NCBI RefSeq assembly: GCF_009670965.2
Contig: NZ_CP073239.1
Location: 310,001-374,000, forward strand
Length of the DNA: 64,000 bases
Direction: 5' to 3'
Origin: Riemerella anatipestifer
GTDB taxonomy: Bacteria; Bacteroidota; Bacteroidia; Flavobacteriales; Weeksellaceae
This document shows, in pieces, positions 27,508-36,255 of this stretch; position 1 is the first letter of the stretch, and every line of letters begins with the position of its first letter. The notes beneath the pieces are model-generated. The model did no database searches and had not been told where the DNA came from. It worked only from the letters and a program-made list of their open reading frames with translations. Made by a program: the position numbers and the translations under genes.

Positions 27508-29706
27508 TTAGTTATCCTTAATGCAACGCACACTAAAGGCATTTGCTGCCCAACCATACTCACCATTAATCGAGCTGGAACCAATTTGATGATGTAGTGT
27601 AGTCATTTCTGTTGATGATCTTATCCAACCTGCTGTTCCCTGATACCCAAAAGCGGCATTACCCATTGCACGATAACCATTCGCAGTCAATCGTAGAATC
27701 GTGTCAAACCACAACTCATTTCTTCCATCTATTTCTCCATCTTGACCAGTATATGCACTATGCAAAGCTTTTAGTTCGTCTCTTGTTGGTACATGATAAC
27801 CTGATGGGCAAGGGTTGGTAGCACCATTCTTTTGCCATAATACAAGATTTCCTGGCTTATAGATAGCATTCGTCCAATAGAACGGCCTATTATTGACCTT
27901 AATAAACTGATTGGTATCAGGTGTCGTCCAAGAGGCTGACAGATAGGAGCTAGGATTGTTATATTTAGGCATACCACTAGTAGGTCCAGTCCAATTAATA
28001 AGTTCATGTCCATCAGGGTTACGCTGCCATTGGAATAGCGAACCATAAGCCTTCCAATCTGACTTAAGAGTAGCTTGCTGTACTGGGTTAAACCACGGTG
28101 AGTCTATTTTAGCATATTCTGTTCCAAGGTTATTATTCAGCCAAGTTCTGCCGTCTGGACCTTGGATAGGAACATAGAGGAATTGATGTTCTAATTCTTT
28201 AGCACCATAACCCACACAATCAAATGTTGTTTTACCAAAACAACGGTCTGGGATACCCCCAATACCTTTAAGCACTACACTATACTGCTGTCCGTTTAGT
28301 GTGTAAGGTATGGTGGCAATTTCGTACTCTTCCCCTGGAGGTAACATTTTTACGAGATACTCCCCATCGCCATCTACACTTATAGTGGCATCTAAAGTTC
28401 CATTCACGCCAAAATTTCCTGCTGGGATATTAAGTGTAAGCTTATTGGTGTCATTATTTTGTCCTGCAGTGGTAGCTACTGCTTGAGAGGTTACCTCGTT
28501 ATAAGACCCACTACCGTTAGTATAAGGTATTTTTACCACCAATTTATTCGTTCCATTATTTATCTTGCCTTGGATTTCCGTTTTTGGTGTGGTTCCGTCA
28601 TAAACAAGCGAAACTACATACTCCGTTTTAGGGTTATTAATAGTGGCAGAACCTAAACCTACGACAGTCGATTGGTCTGCTTGTGCACCTAACTTACTAA
28701 AATTAGTTTGTAAAGAGCCTGTTTCGGGGGTACCACTCATAGTGTACCATAACATCGCCGACTCTCCCGAGTTCAAAGTGATAAGGTTGGGCGAGGCACA
28801 CGACATCAAGCTACCTGTAGGTGTAGAACCATTAAGCTTTTGCCATTGGCAATTCCCTGCCGAAATATTAGCTGAGCCATTCTGTACTGTAACGGCATCT
28901 GCAAAAGATGAACTAATATTAGAAAACGAGTTGTTTTCTAACTTAAACTTGACTTTTTGGCTATTATTGAAGTTAATGCCTCCAATATAAGAGCCCTCAA
29001 AACCTGCCGCCGTTACCGCTACACTTTGTGCTTTATTACTCCCTACATCGGGTAAGCAAGACCATTGGTGCACCCCTGAAACTATGCCCAGATACATCTC
29101 TAGACATTTCTTATCGGTATTGTAAATCATAGTGCCTTCTTCTACATTATTAAAAGTAGAACGTTCTGAAGTAGTGAGTTTTGGAAAAATAACTCCCTGA
29201 GGAGTACCCGCAGGTAAAAGATCAAGTGCTTTCCTAGAAATGTCTAAACTGGCTTTAGGGGATGGTGTTTCTATCCCTACATTTCCTTTTCTGTCGATGA
29301 CTAAACGCTCCCGCTCTGCTGACCAGATTTTAAAATCACCATTACCTTTTACACTCAGCTCAACTCTCTTACTAAAGTCATTAGGATGTAGGGCAATACC
29401 ACCTCCATCGGTATTAGTAGAGTTAATAATTAGCGGAAACCAGCTATTGGCTGAGATTTCTAATCTAGCATTGTTATCAATTGGGGTTTGGGTTCCCATT
29501 CCCACCCATCCGTTATCTTTTACTATTACCAAGTCGGTATCAGCATTATTACGGATATTAAAGGAATGGGTATTTACGGTTTCACCCTTTCCTTTTACAT
29601 CTAAAGTGGCTCTCGGCTCAGTAGTGTTGATGCCCACTCTACCACTGTAATCTTGGGCGTTCAGCACCAAAGGCAGAAACACCGCGCATAATAAGTTTTT
29701 TTTCAT
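27508..29706 (-). CDS. exported surface protein with tail-spike-like repeats and a Fib_succ_major domain
   Basis: 732 residues with a signal peptide (MKKNLLCAVFLPLVLNAQ). The N-terminal third has three copies of a Gly-Ile/Met-Gly...Pro...Leu-(Asp/Glu) motif (GRVGINTTEPRATLDVKG, WVGMGTQTP, NVGIETPSPKASLDIS), as in flavobacterial and phage tail-fibre-like proteins. The middle part is Ser/Thr/Asn-rich. The last about 200 residues match the Fibrobacter succinogenes major paralogous domain (WLNNNLGTEYA, CPSGYHVPTRDE, FSVRCIKDN), with the usual cysteines. Probably cell-surface or secreted; the ligand is unknown. No T9SS C-terminal domain is seen. Confidence 0.75.
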   Translation of the reverse strand: MKKNLLCAVFLPLVLNAQDYSGRVGINTTEPRATLDVKGKGETVNTHSFNIRNNADTDLVIVKDNGWVGMGTQTPIDNNARLEISANSWFPLIINSTNTDGGGIALHPNDFSKRVELSVKGNGDFKIWSAERERLVIDRKGNVGIETPSPKASLDISRKALDLLPAGTPQGVIFPKLTTSERSTFNNVEEGTMIYNTDKKCLEMYLGIVSGVHQWSCLPDVGSNKAQSVAVTAAGFEGSYIGGINFNNSQKVKFKLENNSFSNISSSFADAVTVQNGSANISAGNCQWQKLNGSTPTGSLMSCASPNLITLNSGESAMLWYTMSGTPETGSLQTNFSKLGAQADQSTVVGLGSATINNPKTEYVVSLVYDGTTPKTEIQGKINNGTNKLVVKIPYTNGSGSYNEVTSQAVATTAGQNNDTNKLTLNIPAGNFGVNGTLDATISVDGDGEYLVKMLPPGEEYEIATIPYTLNGQQYSVVLKGIGGIPDRCFGKTTFDCVGYGAKELEHQFLYVPIQGPDGRTWLNNNLGTEYAKIDSPWFNPVQQATLKSDWKAYGSLFQWQRNPDGHELINWTGPTSGMPKYNNPSSYLSASWTTPDTNQFIKVNNRPFYWTNAIYKPGNLVLWQKNGATNPCPSGYHVPTRDELKALHSAYTGQDGEIDGRNELWFDTILRLTANGYRAMGNAAFGYQGTAGWIRSSTEMTTLHHQIGSSSINGEYGWAANAFSVRCIKDN

Positions 29707-30342
29707 AAAATGTATAGTTTATATGTTTAAAGTTCAAAGTTTATAGATGCTATATTTAGATGTTAGACTTAAGAGTTGAGGTGATACTAAGTTCTAAACT
29801 CTTATATCTCACCTGTAACCTAAAAAAACGCCTTCCCCCTCTTAACACACACAAAACAAGGAGGAAGGCTAAGGCAGAAAGGACATAATATCCTTCCTGT
29901 AAGCTAGAAGCTCCTAACAAAAACAACAAATTAAACTTATGAAATAAGGAGACTTCTAGCGGTTTATGAAAACAAAACTTAAAGTGTGCTAAACACGAAA
30001 TGCCTCCAACGAATGTTGGCGGAACATTATTTATAATTAACGATAAGAATCTAAAGAATTTTCTAGATAGTCGGACGCATACCCACGAAACTACTGTGTG
30101 TGTTTACGAAATTATTTGGAACTACCAAATAATTGGAGTGCTTTTTTACACTTTTTTGTATGTAATTGGTATAGTGTCTCATAAACTGAGGGCAAACATA
30201 TCATCTTTTGTGGAAGTATGCAAGTTTTTGGAAAAAAAAGTAATAAATAGGGCATAATTTATATCCACCACTCTATAAAAAACAAAACTAATTTTCTTTT
30301 TTGTTTCTAATGGGCTTTCTTTCTTTCCTCGTAAAAAAAGCG
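29707..30342. other. 640-base spacer rich in hairpins, no gene supported
   Basis: Between the 732-aa surface protein gene (minus) and lpxK (plus). Visible inverted repeats: 29830-29836 with 29863-29869 (GCCTTCC/GGAAGGC); 29903-29915 with 29947-29960 (13 bp with one bulge); TCCAAC/GTTGGC-type near 30003-30022; and 30111-30119 with 30125-30133 (ATTATTTGG, 5-base loop, CCAAATAAT). The only sizeable frame (30000-30257) has no coding character. Confidence 0.6.
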
Positions 30343-30350
30343 TACTTTTG
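30343..30350 (+). promoter_or_regulatory. -7 promoter element of lpxK
   Basis: TACTTTTG matches TAnnTTTG, 26 bases before the ATG at 30377. Confidence 0.6.
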
Positions 30351-30376
30351 CCTACGGAAATTTGTAAGTGGACTAT

Positions 30377-31402
30377 ATGAAAAGATGGTATCTCTATCCT
30401 TTTTCCTTAATCTATCATCTAGGGACTTCTGTAAGAAACAAAATGTATGATTGGGGATTGTTGCCTTCTACGAAATTTAATACATCTATTATCAATGTAG
30501 GTAACCTCTCCGTAGGTGGTAGCGGGAAATCTCCAATGGTAATGCATATTGCAGAACTCCTTTCAAAAAGTCATCGTACGGGAGTGCTTTCTAGAGGCTA
30601 TGGACGTACTACCAAAGGCTATGGAGTTGTGAATTACAATAGTAATTATAAAACGGTAGGCGATGAAGCTATGCAACTTTTTGAACGCTTTAAGAATCGT
30701 TTTGTAATTGGGGTAAGTGAGGATAGAGTTTTCGGTGCTAAGAAACTTATTTCTGATATGGATTTAGATGTGCTAGTGCTAGATGATGCATTTCAGCACC
30801 GCCGAATCAATGCAGGGCTTAACATCTTAATGACCGACTACAACGACCCTTACTTTAAAGACTTTATTCTTCCTGCAGGGAATTTAAGGGAGAGCCGAAA
30901 CGGAATGAAAAGGGCTCATATCATTGTAGTTTCTAAATGTCCTGCCAATATTACGGAGGAGAAAAAACAATACTATATTTCTAGAATAAGCCCTAAACAT
31001 TACCAAAAGGTATTTTTCTCCACCATCAATTATGATGAAACGGTGTTCTCCAAAACACAATCTTTACCAGATAATAATTTGGCTTATTACGATATATTGG
31101 TGATTACAGGAATTGCCAATCCAACGCCTTTCCTAGAACATCTGAATAGATTTGCTAAGAGAGTAAAGCACCTTAAATTTAAAGACCACCACAGCTTTAC
31201 AGATGCTGATGTGCAAAAAATAATCTCCGAGTATAAAAAAATGGGAGATTATAAAATGATACTTACCACAGAAAAAGATTTTGTAAGGCTAAAAACTTTT
31301 GAATATCTAAGTGATAAATTATATTACTGGCCTATCAATGTAGAAATGGATAAGCTAGAGGAGTTTAACAAAATAATACTGAATTATGTTAGAAAAATTT
31401 AA
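30377..31402 (+). CDS. lpxK: tetraacyldisaccharide 4'-kinase
   Basis: Lipid A enzyme phosphorylating the 4' position at the inner membrane. About 341 residues, with a membrane-facing N-terminus (MKRWYLYPFSLIYHLGTS), the Walker A loop (NLSVGGSGKSPM) and the Walker B region (LDVLVLDDAFQHR). The ATG at 30377 is preferred to an upstream GTG at 30368 because homologues start MKRWYLYPF. The 3' end overlaps punA by 17 bases. Confidence 0.94.
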   Translation: MKRWYLYPFSLIYHLGTSVRNKMYDWGLLPSTKFNTSIINVGNLSVGGSGKSPMVMHIAELLSKSHRTGVLSRGYGRTTKGYGVVNYNSNYKTVGDEAMQLFERFKNRFVIGVSEDRVFGAKKLISDMDLDVLVLDDAFQHRRINAGLNILMTDYNDPYFKDFILPAGNLRESRNGMKRAHIIVVSKCPANITEEKKQYYISRISPKHYQKVFFSTINYDETVFSKTQSLPDNNLAYYDILVITGIANPTPFLEHLNRFAKRVKHLKFKDHHSFTDADVQKIISEYKKMGDYKMILTTEKDFVRLKTFEYLSDKLYYWPINVEMDKLEEFNKIILNYVRKI

Positions 31403-32198
31403 AGAAACAGCAGCGTTTATTAAGAACATTATTGGAGATACACCAGACTTTGCTATCGTGCTAGGCTCTGGATTAGGTAAATTAAAAGACGAAGTAGAGG
31501 CAATCCACACTTTGGACTATGCTGATATACCTAACTTTCCTCAAACTACAGTAGTTGGGCACGGAGGTAGCCTAATCTATGGTACACTAGAAGGTAAGAA
31601 AGTACTTATGATGAGCGGAAGATTCCACTACTACGAGGGGCATTCTATCGAAACGGTAACCTTCCCTTTCCGTGTGTTCCATTTATTGGGTATTAAAAAT
31701 CTAATCGTTTCTAATGCTTCAGGTGGGGTAAACCCTAACTTTAAAGTGGCTGATGTGATGCTGATTAACGACCACATCAATATGATGCCAGAACACCCAT
31801 TAAGAGGTAAAAATATAGATGAATTAGGTCCTCGTTTCGTAGATATGAGTGAGCCTTATAACAAAAAAATGTTGAGCATTGCTGAAGAAGTAGCAAAAGA
31901 GAATAACATCACAGTACACCAAGGGGTTTATGTAGCTCTGCAAGGACCTACTTTTGAAACACCTGCTGAATACGGGTTAATCCGTGCTATTGGTGGTGAT
32001 GCTGTGGGTATGAGTACCGTGCCTGAAGTTATTGTAGCAAAACATCAAGGTATGGATGTATTTGGTATTTCTATCATTACCGATTTAGGCGGACCAGAAA
32101 TTGCGTTCAATGTTTCTCACGAGGAAGTTTTAGAAGCAGCTAACAAAGCAATGCCTAATGTTATCAAAATTGTAAAAGGCTTAGTAAAGAATTACTAA
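31386..32198 (+). CDS. punA: purine-nucleoside phosphorylase, class I (trimeric)
   Basis: Phosphorolysis of guanosine/inosine in purine salvage. 270 residues, with the phosphate-binding IVLGSGLGKL, VGHGGSLIYG, the purine-binding YVALQGPTFETPAEY and the conserved VGMSTVPEVIVAKH. The start lies inside the 3' end of lpxK, so translation is coupled. A strong terminator follows. Confidence 0.94.
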   Translation: MLEKFKETAAFIKNIIGDTPDFAIVLGSGLGKLKDEVEAIHTLDYADIPNFPQTTVVGHGGSLIYGTLEGKKVLMMSGRFHYYEGHSIETVTFPFRVFHLLGIKNLIVSNASGGVNPNFKVADVMLINDHINMMPEHPLRGKNIDELGPRFVDMSEPYNKKMLSIAEEVAKENNITVHQGVYVALQGPTFETPAEYGLIRAIGGDAVGMSTVPEVIVAKHQGMDVFGISIITDLGGPEIAFNVSHEEVLEAANKAMPNVIKIVKGLVKNY

Positions 32199-32220
32199 GA
32201 AAAATATAAATGATTAGCTA

Positions 32221-32251
32221 AGAGACTGTACTTGTTGCAGTCTCTTTTTTT
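32221..32251 (+). terminator. terminator of lpxK-punA
   Basis: AGAGACTG, a 9-base loop, CAGTCTCT followed by a run of T. Confidence 0.88.
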
Positions 32252-32310
32252 ATTGCTAAAAAGATAATAACAAGTTTTTAACATTGTAGCTCTATAAAAC
32301 ATAAAACCAC

Positions 32311-32318
32311 TATCTTTG
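32311..32318 (+). promoter_or_regulatory. -7 promoter element of dnaB
   Basis: TATCTTTG matches TAnnTTTG and ends only 4 bases before the dnaB ATG; a TTG at 32284-32286 is 24 bases upstream. The transcript is predicted to be leaderless. Confidence 0.6.
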
Positions 32319-32322
32319 CCCT

Positions 32323-33894
32323 ATGGCACAAAAGGAAACATTATCATCTTTAGTCAACGGTAATTTTGCGAAGGAACTCTCTATTTCTCAAGGCAAAATG
32401 CCACCCAATGCAGTAGATTTAGAAAGACTGGTTATAGGAGCTTTTCTTATTGATAAAAAGGCACTTGATAATACTTACGATTTACTCACGCCTGAGGTAT
32501 TTTACGACCCTAGACATCAGGAGATTTACCGTATCATCATTAAATTATTTGGTGATAATACGCCGATAGACATTCTAACGGTAATCCAAGAATTAAAGAA
32601 GCAAGAAAAACTTAATTTGGCTGGTGGGGACGCTTATATCATAGATTTAACCACAGGCATCAGTTCTTCTGCCCATATAGAATACCACGCGAGAGTTATC
32701 CTAGAAAAATACATTTTGAGGTCGCTCATCAATGTATCTGCGAATGTGATAGACAATTCTTACAAAGAATCTACAGATGTATTTGAACTTTTAGACCGTG
32801 CCGAACAATCTTTTTTTGAAATCACCAACGGAACGATAAAAAAGGGCTTTGATACTGCTAGTTCTTTAGTAAGTGAAGCCATTGAAAAAATTAAATCTCT
32901 TAAAGATAAAGAAGGGCTTTCGGGTATTCCTTCGGGATTTACCCAACTTGATAAGGAAACAGGAGGTTGGCAAAACTCGGATTTGATTATCATAGCAGCT
33001 CGTCCTGGTATGGGGAAAACGGCGTTTATCCTTTCTATGGCTAGAAATATTGCAGTAGAACATCAAATTCCTATTGCTGTATTTTCATTAGAGATGGCAT
33101 CAGTACAGCTTATTACCAGAATGATTTCTTCCGAAACAGGGATTTCCTCTGAAAAATTAAGAAAAGGTCAAATGAGCGATGAAGAATGGCAACGCCTCTT
33201 TAACAATGTTGCTGCTTTAGAAAACGCTCCACTTTATATAGATGAAACACCAGCTCTCTCCATTTTTGACTTTAGAGCAAAATGCCGAAGACTTGTAATG
33301 CAACACGGCGTGAGAATCATTATGGTGGATTATTTACAGCTAATGACTGCAAACTCTGGAAAAGGTGGTACAAGGGAGCAAGAAATTTCCACCATATCTC
33401 GTTCATTAAAAGCCATAGCAAAGGAACTCAATGTGCCTATTATTGCTTTATCACAGCTTTCTAGAACGGTGGAAACTCGCCCTAACAAACGCCCTCAACT
33501 TTCTGATTTAAGGGAATCTGGTGCGATAGAGCAAGATGCGGATATTGTATCTTTTATCTTCCGTCCAGAATATTATAAGATAGATTTTTGGGATAATGAT
33601 GAGGAAGGAGCACAAACCAGCACTACCAACCAAGCCGAAATTATTTTAGCAAAACACCGTAATGGTGCTACGGGCGAAGTAAGGCTTTCTTTCTTTAAAG
33701 AAATTGCCAAGTTTGCGGATTTAGATTTATACGGCGGTTACGAAAGTTCTAATTTTGGGCGAATGGATAATAATCCTAGCGGATTTGAAAGCATCAAAAC
33801 TACCATACAACCAAGTGCTGCATTTGATATTCCAGATAATATTTCTGGGTCTTCTATGAATGAGATTGATGATTATGACGATATGCCATTCTAA
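32323..33894 (+). CDS. dnaB: replicative DNA helicase
   Basis: Hexameric 5'-3' helicase of the replication fork, 523 residues. The N-terminal domain contains PPNAVDLERLVIGAFLID; the RecA-like C-terminal domain has Walker A (IAARPGMGKTAF), PIAVFSLEM, the Walker B-like IIMVDYLQLM and SQLSRTVETR with the arginine finger region. No intein. The stop codon is followed with no gap by the rnhA ATG (TAAATG). Confidence 0.96.
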   Translation: MAQKETLSSLVNGNFAKELSISQGKMPPNAVDLERLVIGAFLIDKKALDNTYDLLTPEVFYDPRHQEIYRIIIKLFGDNTPIDILTVIQELKKQEKLNLAGGDAYIIDLTTGISSSAHIEYHARVILEKYILRSLINVSANVIDNSYKESTDVFELLDRAEQSFFEITNGTIKKGFDTASSLVSEAIEKIKSLKDKEGLSGIPSGFTQLDKETGGWQNSDLIIIAARPGMGKTAFILSMARNIAVEHQIPIAVFSLEMASVQLITRMISSETGISSEKLRKGQMSDEEWQRLFNNVAALENAPLYIDETPALSIFDFRAKCRRLVMQHGVRIIMVDYLQLMTANSGKGGTREQEISTISRSLKAIAKELNVPIIALSQLSRTVETRPNKRPQLSDLRESGAIEQDADIVSFIFRPEYYKIDFWDNDEEGAQTSTTNQAEIILAKHRNGATGEVRLSFFKEIAKFADLDLYGGYESSNFGRMDNNPSGFESIKTTIQPSAAFDIPDNISGSSMNEIDDYDDMPF

Positions 33895-34374
33895 ATGAAG
33901 ATTGATATCTACACAGATGGAGCTTGTAGTGGAAATCCAGGCAGAGGTGGCTATGGAGTTATTATGCGAGTTTCTGGACTGAATTATGAGAAAGCATTTT
34001 CGCAAGGGTTTAGAAAAACGACTAATAACCGTATGGAACTATTGGCGGTTATTGTGGCATTAGAAAAACTTAAAAACAACGAAAACGAAGTTCATATCTA
34101 TACTGATAGCAAGTATGTCTCCGATGCCATTAACCAAAAGTGGCTGTATGGTTGGATAAAAAAAGGATTTAATAAAGTTAAAAATCCTGATTTGTGGCAA
34201 AGGTTAGTCCCTTTGATGAGAATGCACAACCCAACTTTCCATTGGATTAAAGGGCACAACGGACACCCCGATAATGAACGTTGCGATAGACTAGCCGTAG
34301 CCGCTGCAAATGCTCCTACACTAGAAATAGACAAGGGTTACGAAGAAAACGCAACCCTTGACTCATTGTTTTAG
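33895..34374 (+). CDS. rnhA: ribonuclease HI
   Basis: Degrades RNA in RNA-DNA hybrids. 159 residues, standard length. The four catalytic acids are in IYTDGACSGNPG, NRMELLAVIVAL (E), IYTDSKYV and NERCDRLAVAAA. Starts immediately after the dnaB stop; both act in replication. Confidence 0.95.
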   Translation: MKIDIYTDGACSGNPGRGGYGVIMRVSGLNYEKAFSQGFRKTTNNRMELLAVIVALEKLKNNENEVHIYTDSKYVSDAINQKWLYGWIKKGFNKVKNPDLWQRLVPLMRMHNPTFHWIKGHNGHPDNERCDRLAVAAANAPTLEIDKGYEENATLDSLF

Positions 34375-34392
34375 TATTTTATTCTTTATAAT

Positions 34393-35085
34393 TTAATCTA
34401 GCTGAAATTTAACATTAACAAAAGTTTCGTACTTGATTTTATTAAACTCTATATCAATAGGAGCTTCTGAAGTAGCATCATAGCTTTCCACTGCTTTTGC
34501 GGAACGCATCATCATAGGAGTTACTTGAGGATAGGCATTATTTTCATCGGAAATAAAGATAGCTTTACCTAATTTTTGATTTAAAGTTTTTACCATTCGC
34601 TCCGCTGTTAGTCTGGATTTTAAAACGGCTTTACTCTTTAGGGCTAACAAAAGTTCTTCTTCTTTGGTGTATTCTAGTTTAGAAATGTTCACATTAGAAA
34701 TGCCTTGCTCTTCTAGCGCCATCAAGACTTTACCCGCCGTAACCGCATTACGAACAATAAGAGAGTAGTTCTTTTGTTTAATAATGTTTTGACCTTTTAA
34801 GAAGTAAGTTTTAAACCCACTAGATAAACCATTAAGAGATAAATCTTTTTCGGTATTGATGCCTAGCTTTTTAAGGGCACCTTCCATTCTTTTTTCTTGT
34901 TCTTCTACCGATATTTTATTTTTAGTATCGGCCTCGTTGAGGTTGATGTTAATGGTTATTTTATCAGGTATTACCAATGTATCTGCTTTGCCCGAAGTTT
35001 CTAAATAAGGTTGGTCTAAAAAGTTCTTCTGCCCAAAAATAAGCTGTCCGCAGAATAGCATAAGGGTTAAAAATAAATGTTTCAT
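34393..35085 (-). CDS. exported SIMPL-domain (DUF541) protein
   Basis: 230 residues with a signal peptide (MKHLFLTLMLFCGQLIFGQ). The mature protein fits the SIMPL/DUF541 family: an early beta strand SGKADTLVIPDKITINI, a helix with an EQEKRMEGALKKLG motif, and LEYTKEEELLLALKSKAV. Family members are periplasmic or outer-membrane proteins of unclear role. Convergent with rnhA, with only 18 bases between the stops and no clear hairpin terminator. Confidence 0.8.
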   Translation of the reverse strand: MKHLFLTLMLFCGQLIFGQKNFLDQPYLETSGKADTLVIPDKITININLNEADTKNKISVEEQEKRMEGALKKLGINTEKDLSLNGLSSGFKTYFLKGQNIIKQKNYSLIVRNAVTAGKVLMALEEQGISNVNISKLEYTKEEELLLALKSKAVLKSRLTAERMVKTLNQKLGKAIFISDENNAYPQVTPMMMRSAKAVESYDATSEAPIDIEFNKIKYETFVNVKFQLD

Positions 35086-35413
35086 AATTTTGTTTTAGCT
35101 CCTCTGTATCAAATAATATGCCGAGGACTTGGGTTTATTTTTTTTCATAGGTATTGATAGTAATTCTTTTTTTATTTTAGGTGGTATTTGTGGAAGAATA
35201 TTATTTATATAACCAAGATTTTATTTCATAAGCGTAAGAATATAAATTACAATCATTAGAATAAAAAAACATTTATTAAATTTGAGGTTTTGAGATTATG
35301 GATTTTAAATATTTTAGATGTCATACTTAAAAGTGTCATTTATTTTGAAACATTATCATAAATTGTATTGTTTTCGGTAATTTTTGAATTTTAAGATAAA
35401 TTTTATTTTTTCA
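35086..35413 (+). other. 328-base AT-rich spacer with a possible promoter
   Basis: No gene is supported. A TAAATTTG promoter-like element lies at 35277-35284, about 130 bases before the ATG at 35414; it would give a long leader or a short RNA. Otherwise plain AT-rich sequence. Confidence 0.4.
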
Positions 35414-36127
35414 ATGAGAAAAGCATATTTAACAGTTGTTTTTATTATTCTTCCTATTTGTGTTTTTTCGCAAGATAAAGAACTAATGAAAGAGAAAGTT
35501 TTAGATAGCCTCAATCTGTCAAAAGAAAGTGAACAAAATTGGGAGAGTTATAAAAAAGCGCTTCAAATCTATCCCTTAAATAAAGATTTTGATGGGACAG
35601 TGGAAGGTTCCTATTTAAAAAATAAGGAAAATATATTATTTAAAGGTCATGTTAAGTCTAGAAATGAATTACTAAAAATTAAAATTGAAAGTGAAGACGG
35701 ACAAAGGAAAACAAGTATCACATTAAAAGAGGGGCTTGTAGAAATATTAAGGGCTGCAAAATATATTTTTAATTTCTCTAATTCTAAATCGGTTCCTTAC
35801 AAAGAATATGTTAAGCGAAAAAGCGATAATCAGTGGTGTTTTTATAATATTTCTAATGTATCAAAAGAAAATTTAGGAATAAACAAAGAAAAAAACACAG
35901 GTAGATGCGTGAGTATTGATAATGATGGTGCTATATACAAAATAGAATCTTTTGTTTATCCAAAAACTTCAGATGAAAAAGATAAAGATTTAGTTCATAA
36001 TCATAATTTTACTATAGAATTTGAAAGAGATAATGACTCTTTAGTCTTTAGTAAATTTAGTTGTGTAGTTATGAACTATATAAATGATAATCAGATTAAG
36101 TTTATTATAAACTTTAAATCAAAGTAG
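35414..36127 (+). CDS. exported protein of unknown function
   Basis: About 237 residues with a signal peptide (MRKAYLTVVFIILPICVFSQ). The mature part is Lys/Asn-rich and mostly beta in appearance; no family, catalytic motif, Cys cluster or T9SS domain is recognised. The ATG at 35414 is chosen over a start 30 bases earlier because it gives a clean signal peptide. Its very low GC, compared with dnaB or tyrS on either side, suggests an accessory gene. Confidence 0.65.
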   Translation: MRKAYLTVVFIILPICVFSQDKELMKEKVLDSLNLSKESEQNWESYKKALQIYPLNKDFDGTVEGSYLKNKENILFKGHVKSRNELLKIKIESEDGQRKTSITLKEGLVEILRAAKYIFNFSNSKSVPYKEYVKRKSDNQWCFYNISNVSKENLGINKEKNTGRCVSIDNDGAIYKIESFVYPKTSDEKDKDLVHNHNFTIEFERDNDSLVFSKFSCVVMNYINDNQIKFIINFKSK

Positions 36128-36233
36128 AATACCTCTATCAATAGAGCTTTTACTCATTCCTTTTACAAAATATTAAAGAATACCATTATCTTGGTGTTCC
36201 TATATCTCCTAAATCCATAAACCTAAAAATCAT

Positions 36234-36241
36234 TATATTTG
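36234..36241 (+). promoter_or_regulatory. -7 promoter element of tyrS
   Basis: TATATTTG matches TAnnTTTG, 14 bases before the tyrS ATG. Confidence 0.6.
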
Positions 36242-36255
36242 CGAAAAATACAACT

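Noticed and set aside
30003..30022. Possible integron attC-like site (CTCCAAC ... GTTGGCGG)
   Set aside because: The match to the attC core is weak, the arms are only 6-8 bases and no integrase or cassette is nearby.
30000..30257. 85-residue frame in the spacer before lpxK
   Set aside because: No promoter, composition unlike a coding sequence and no recognisable domain; it runs through inverted repeats.
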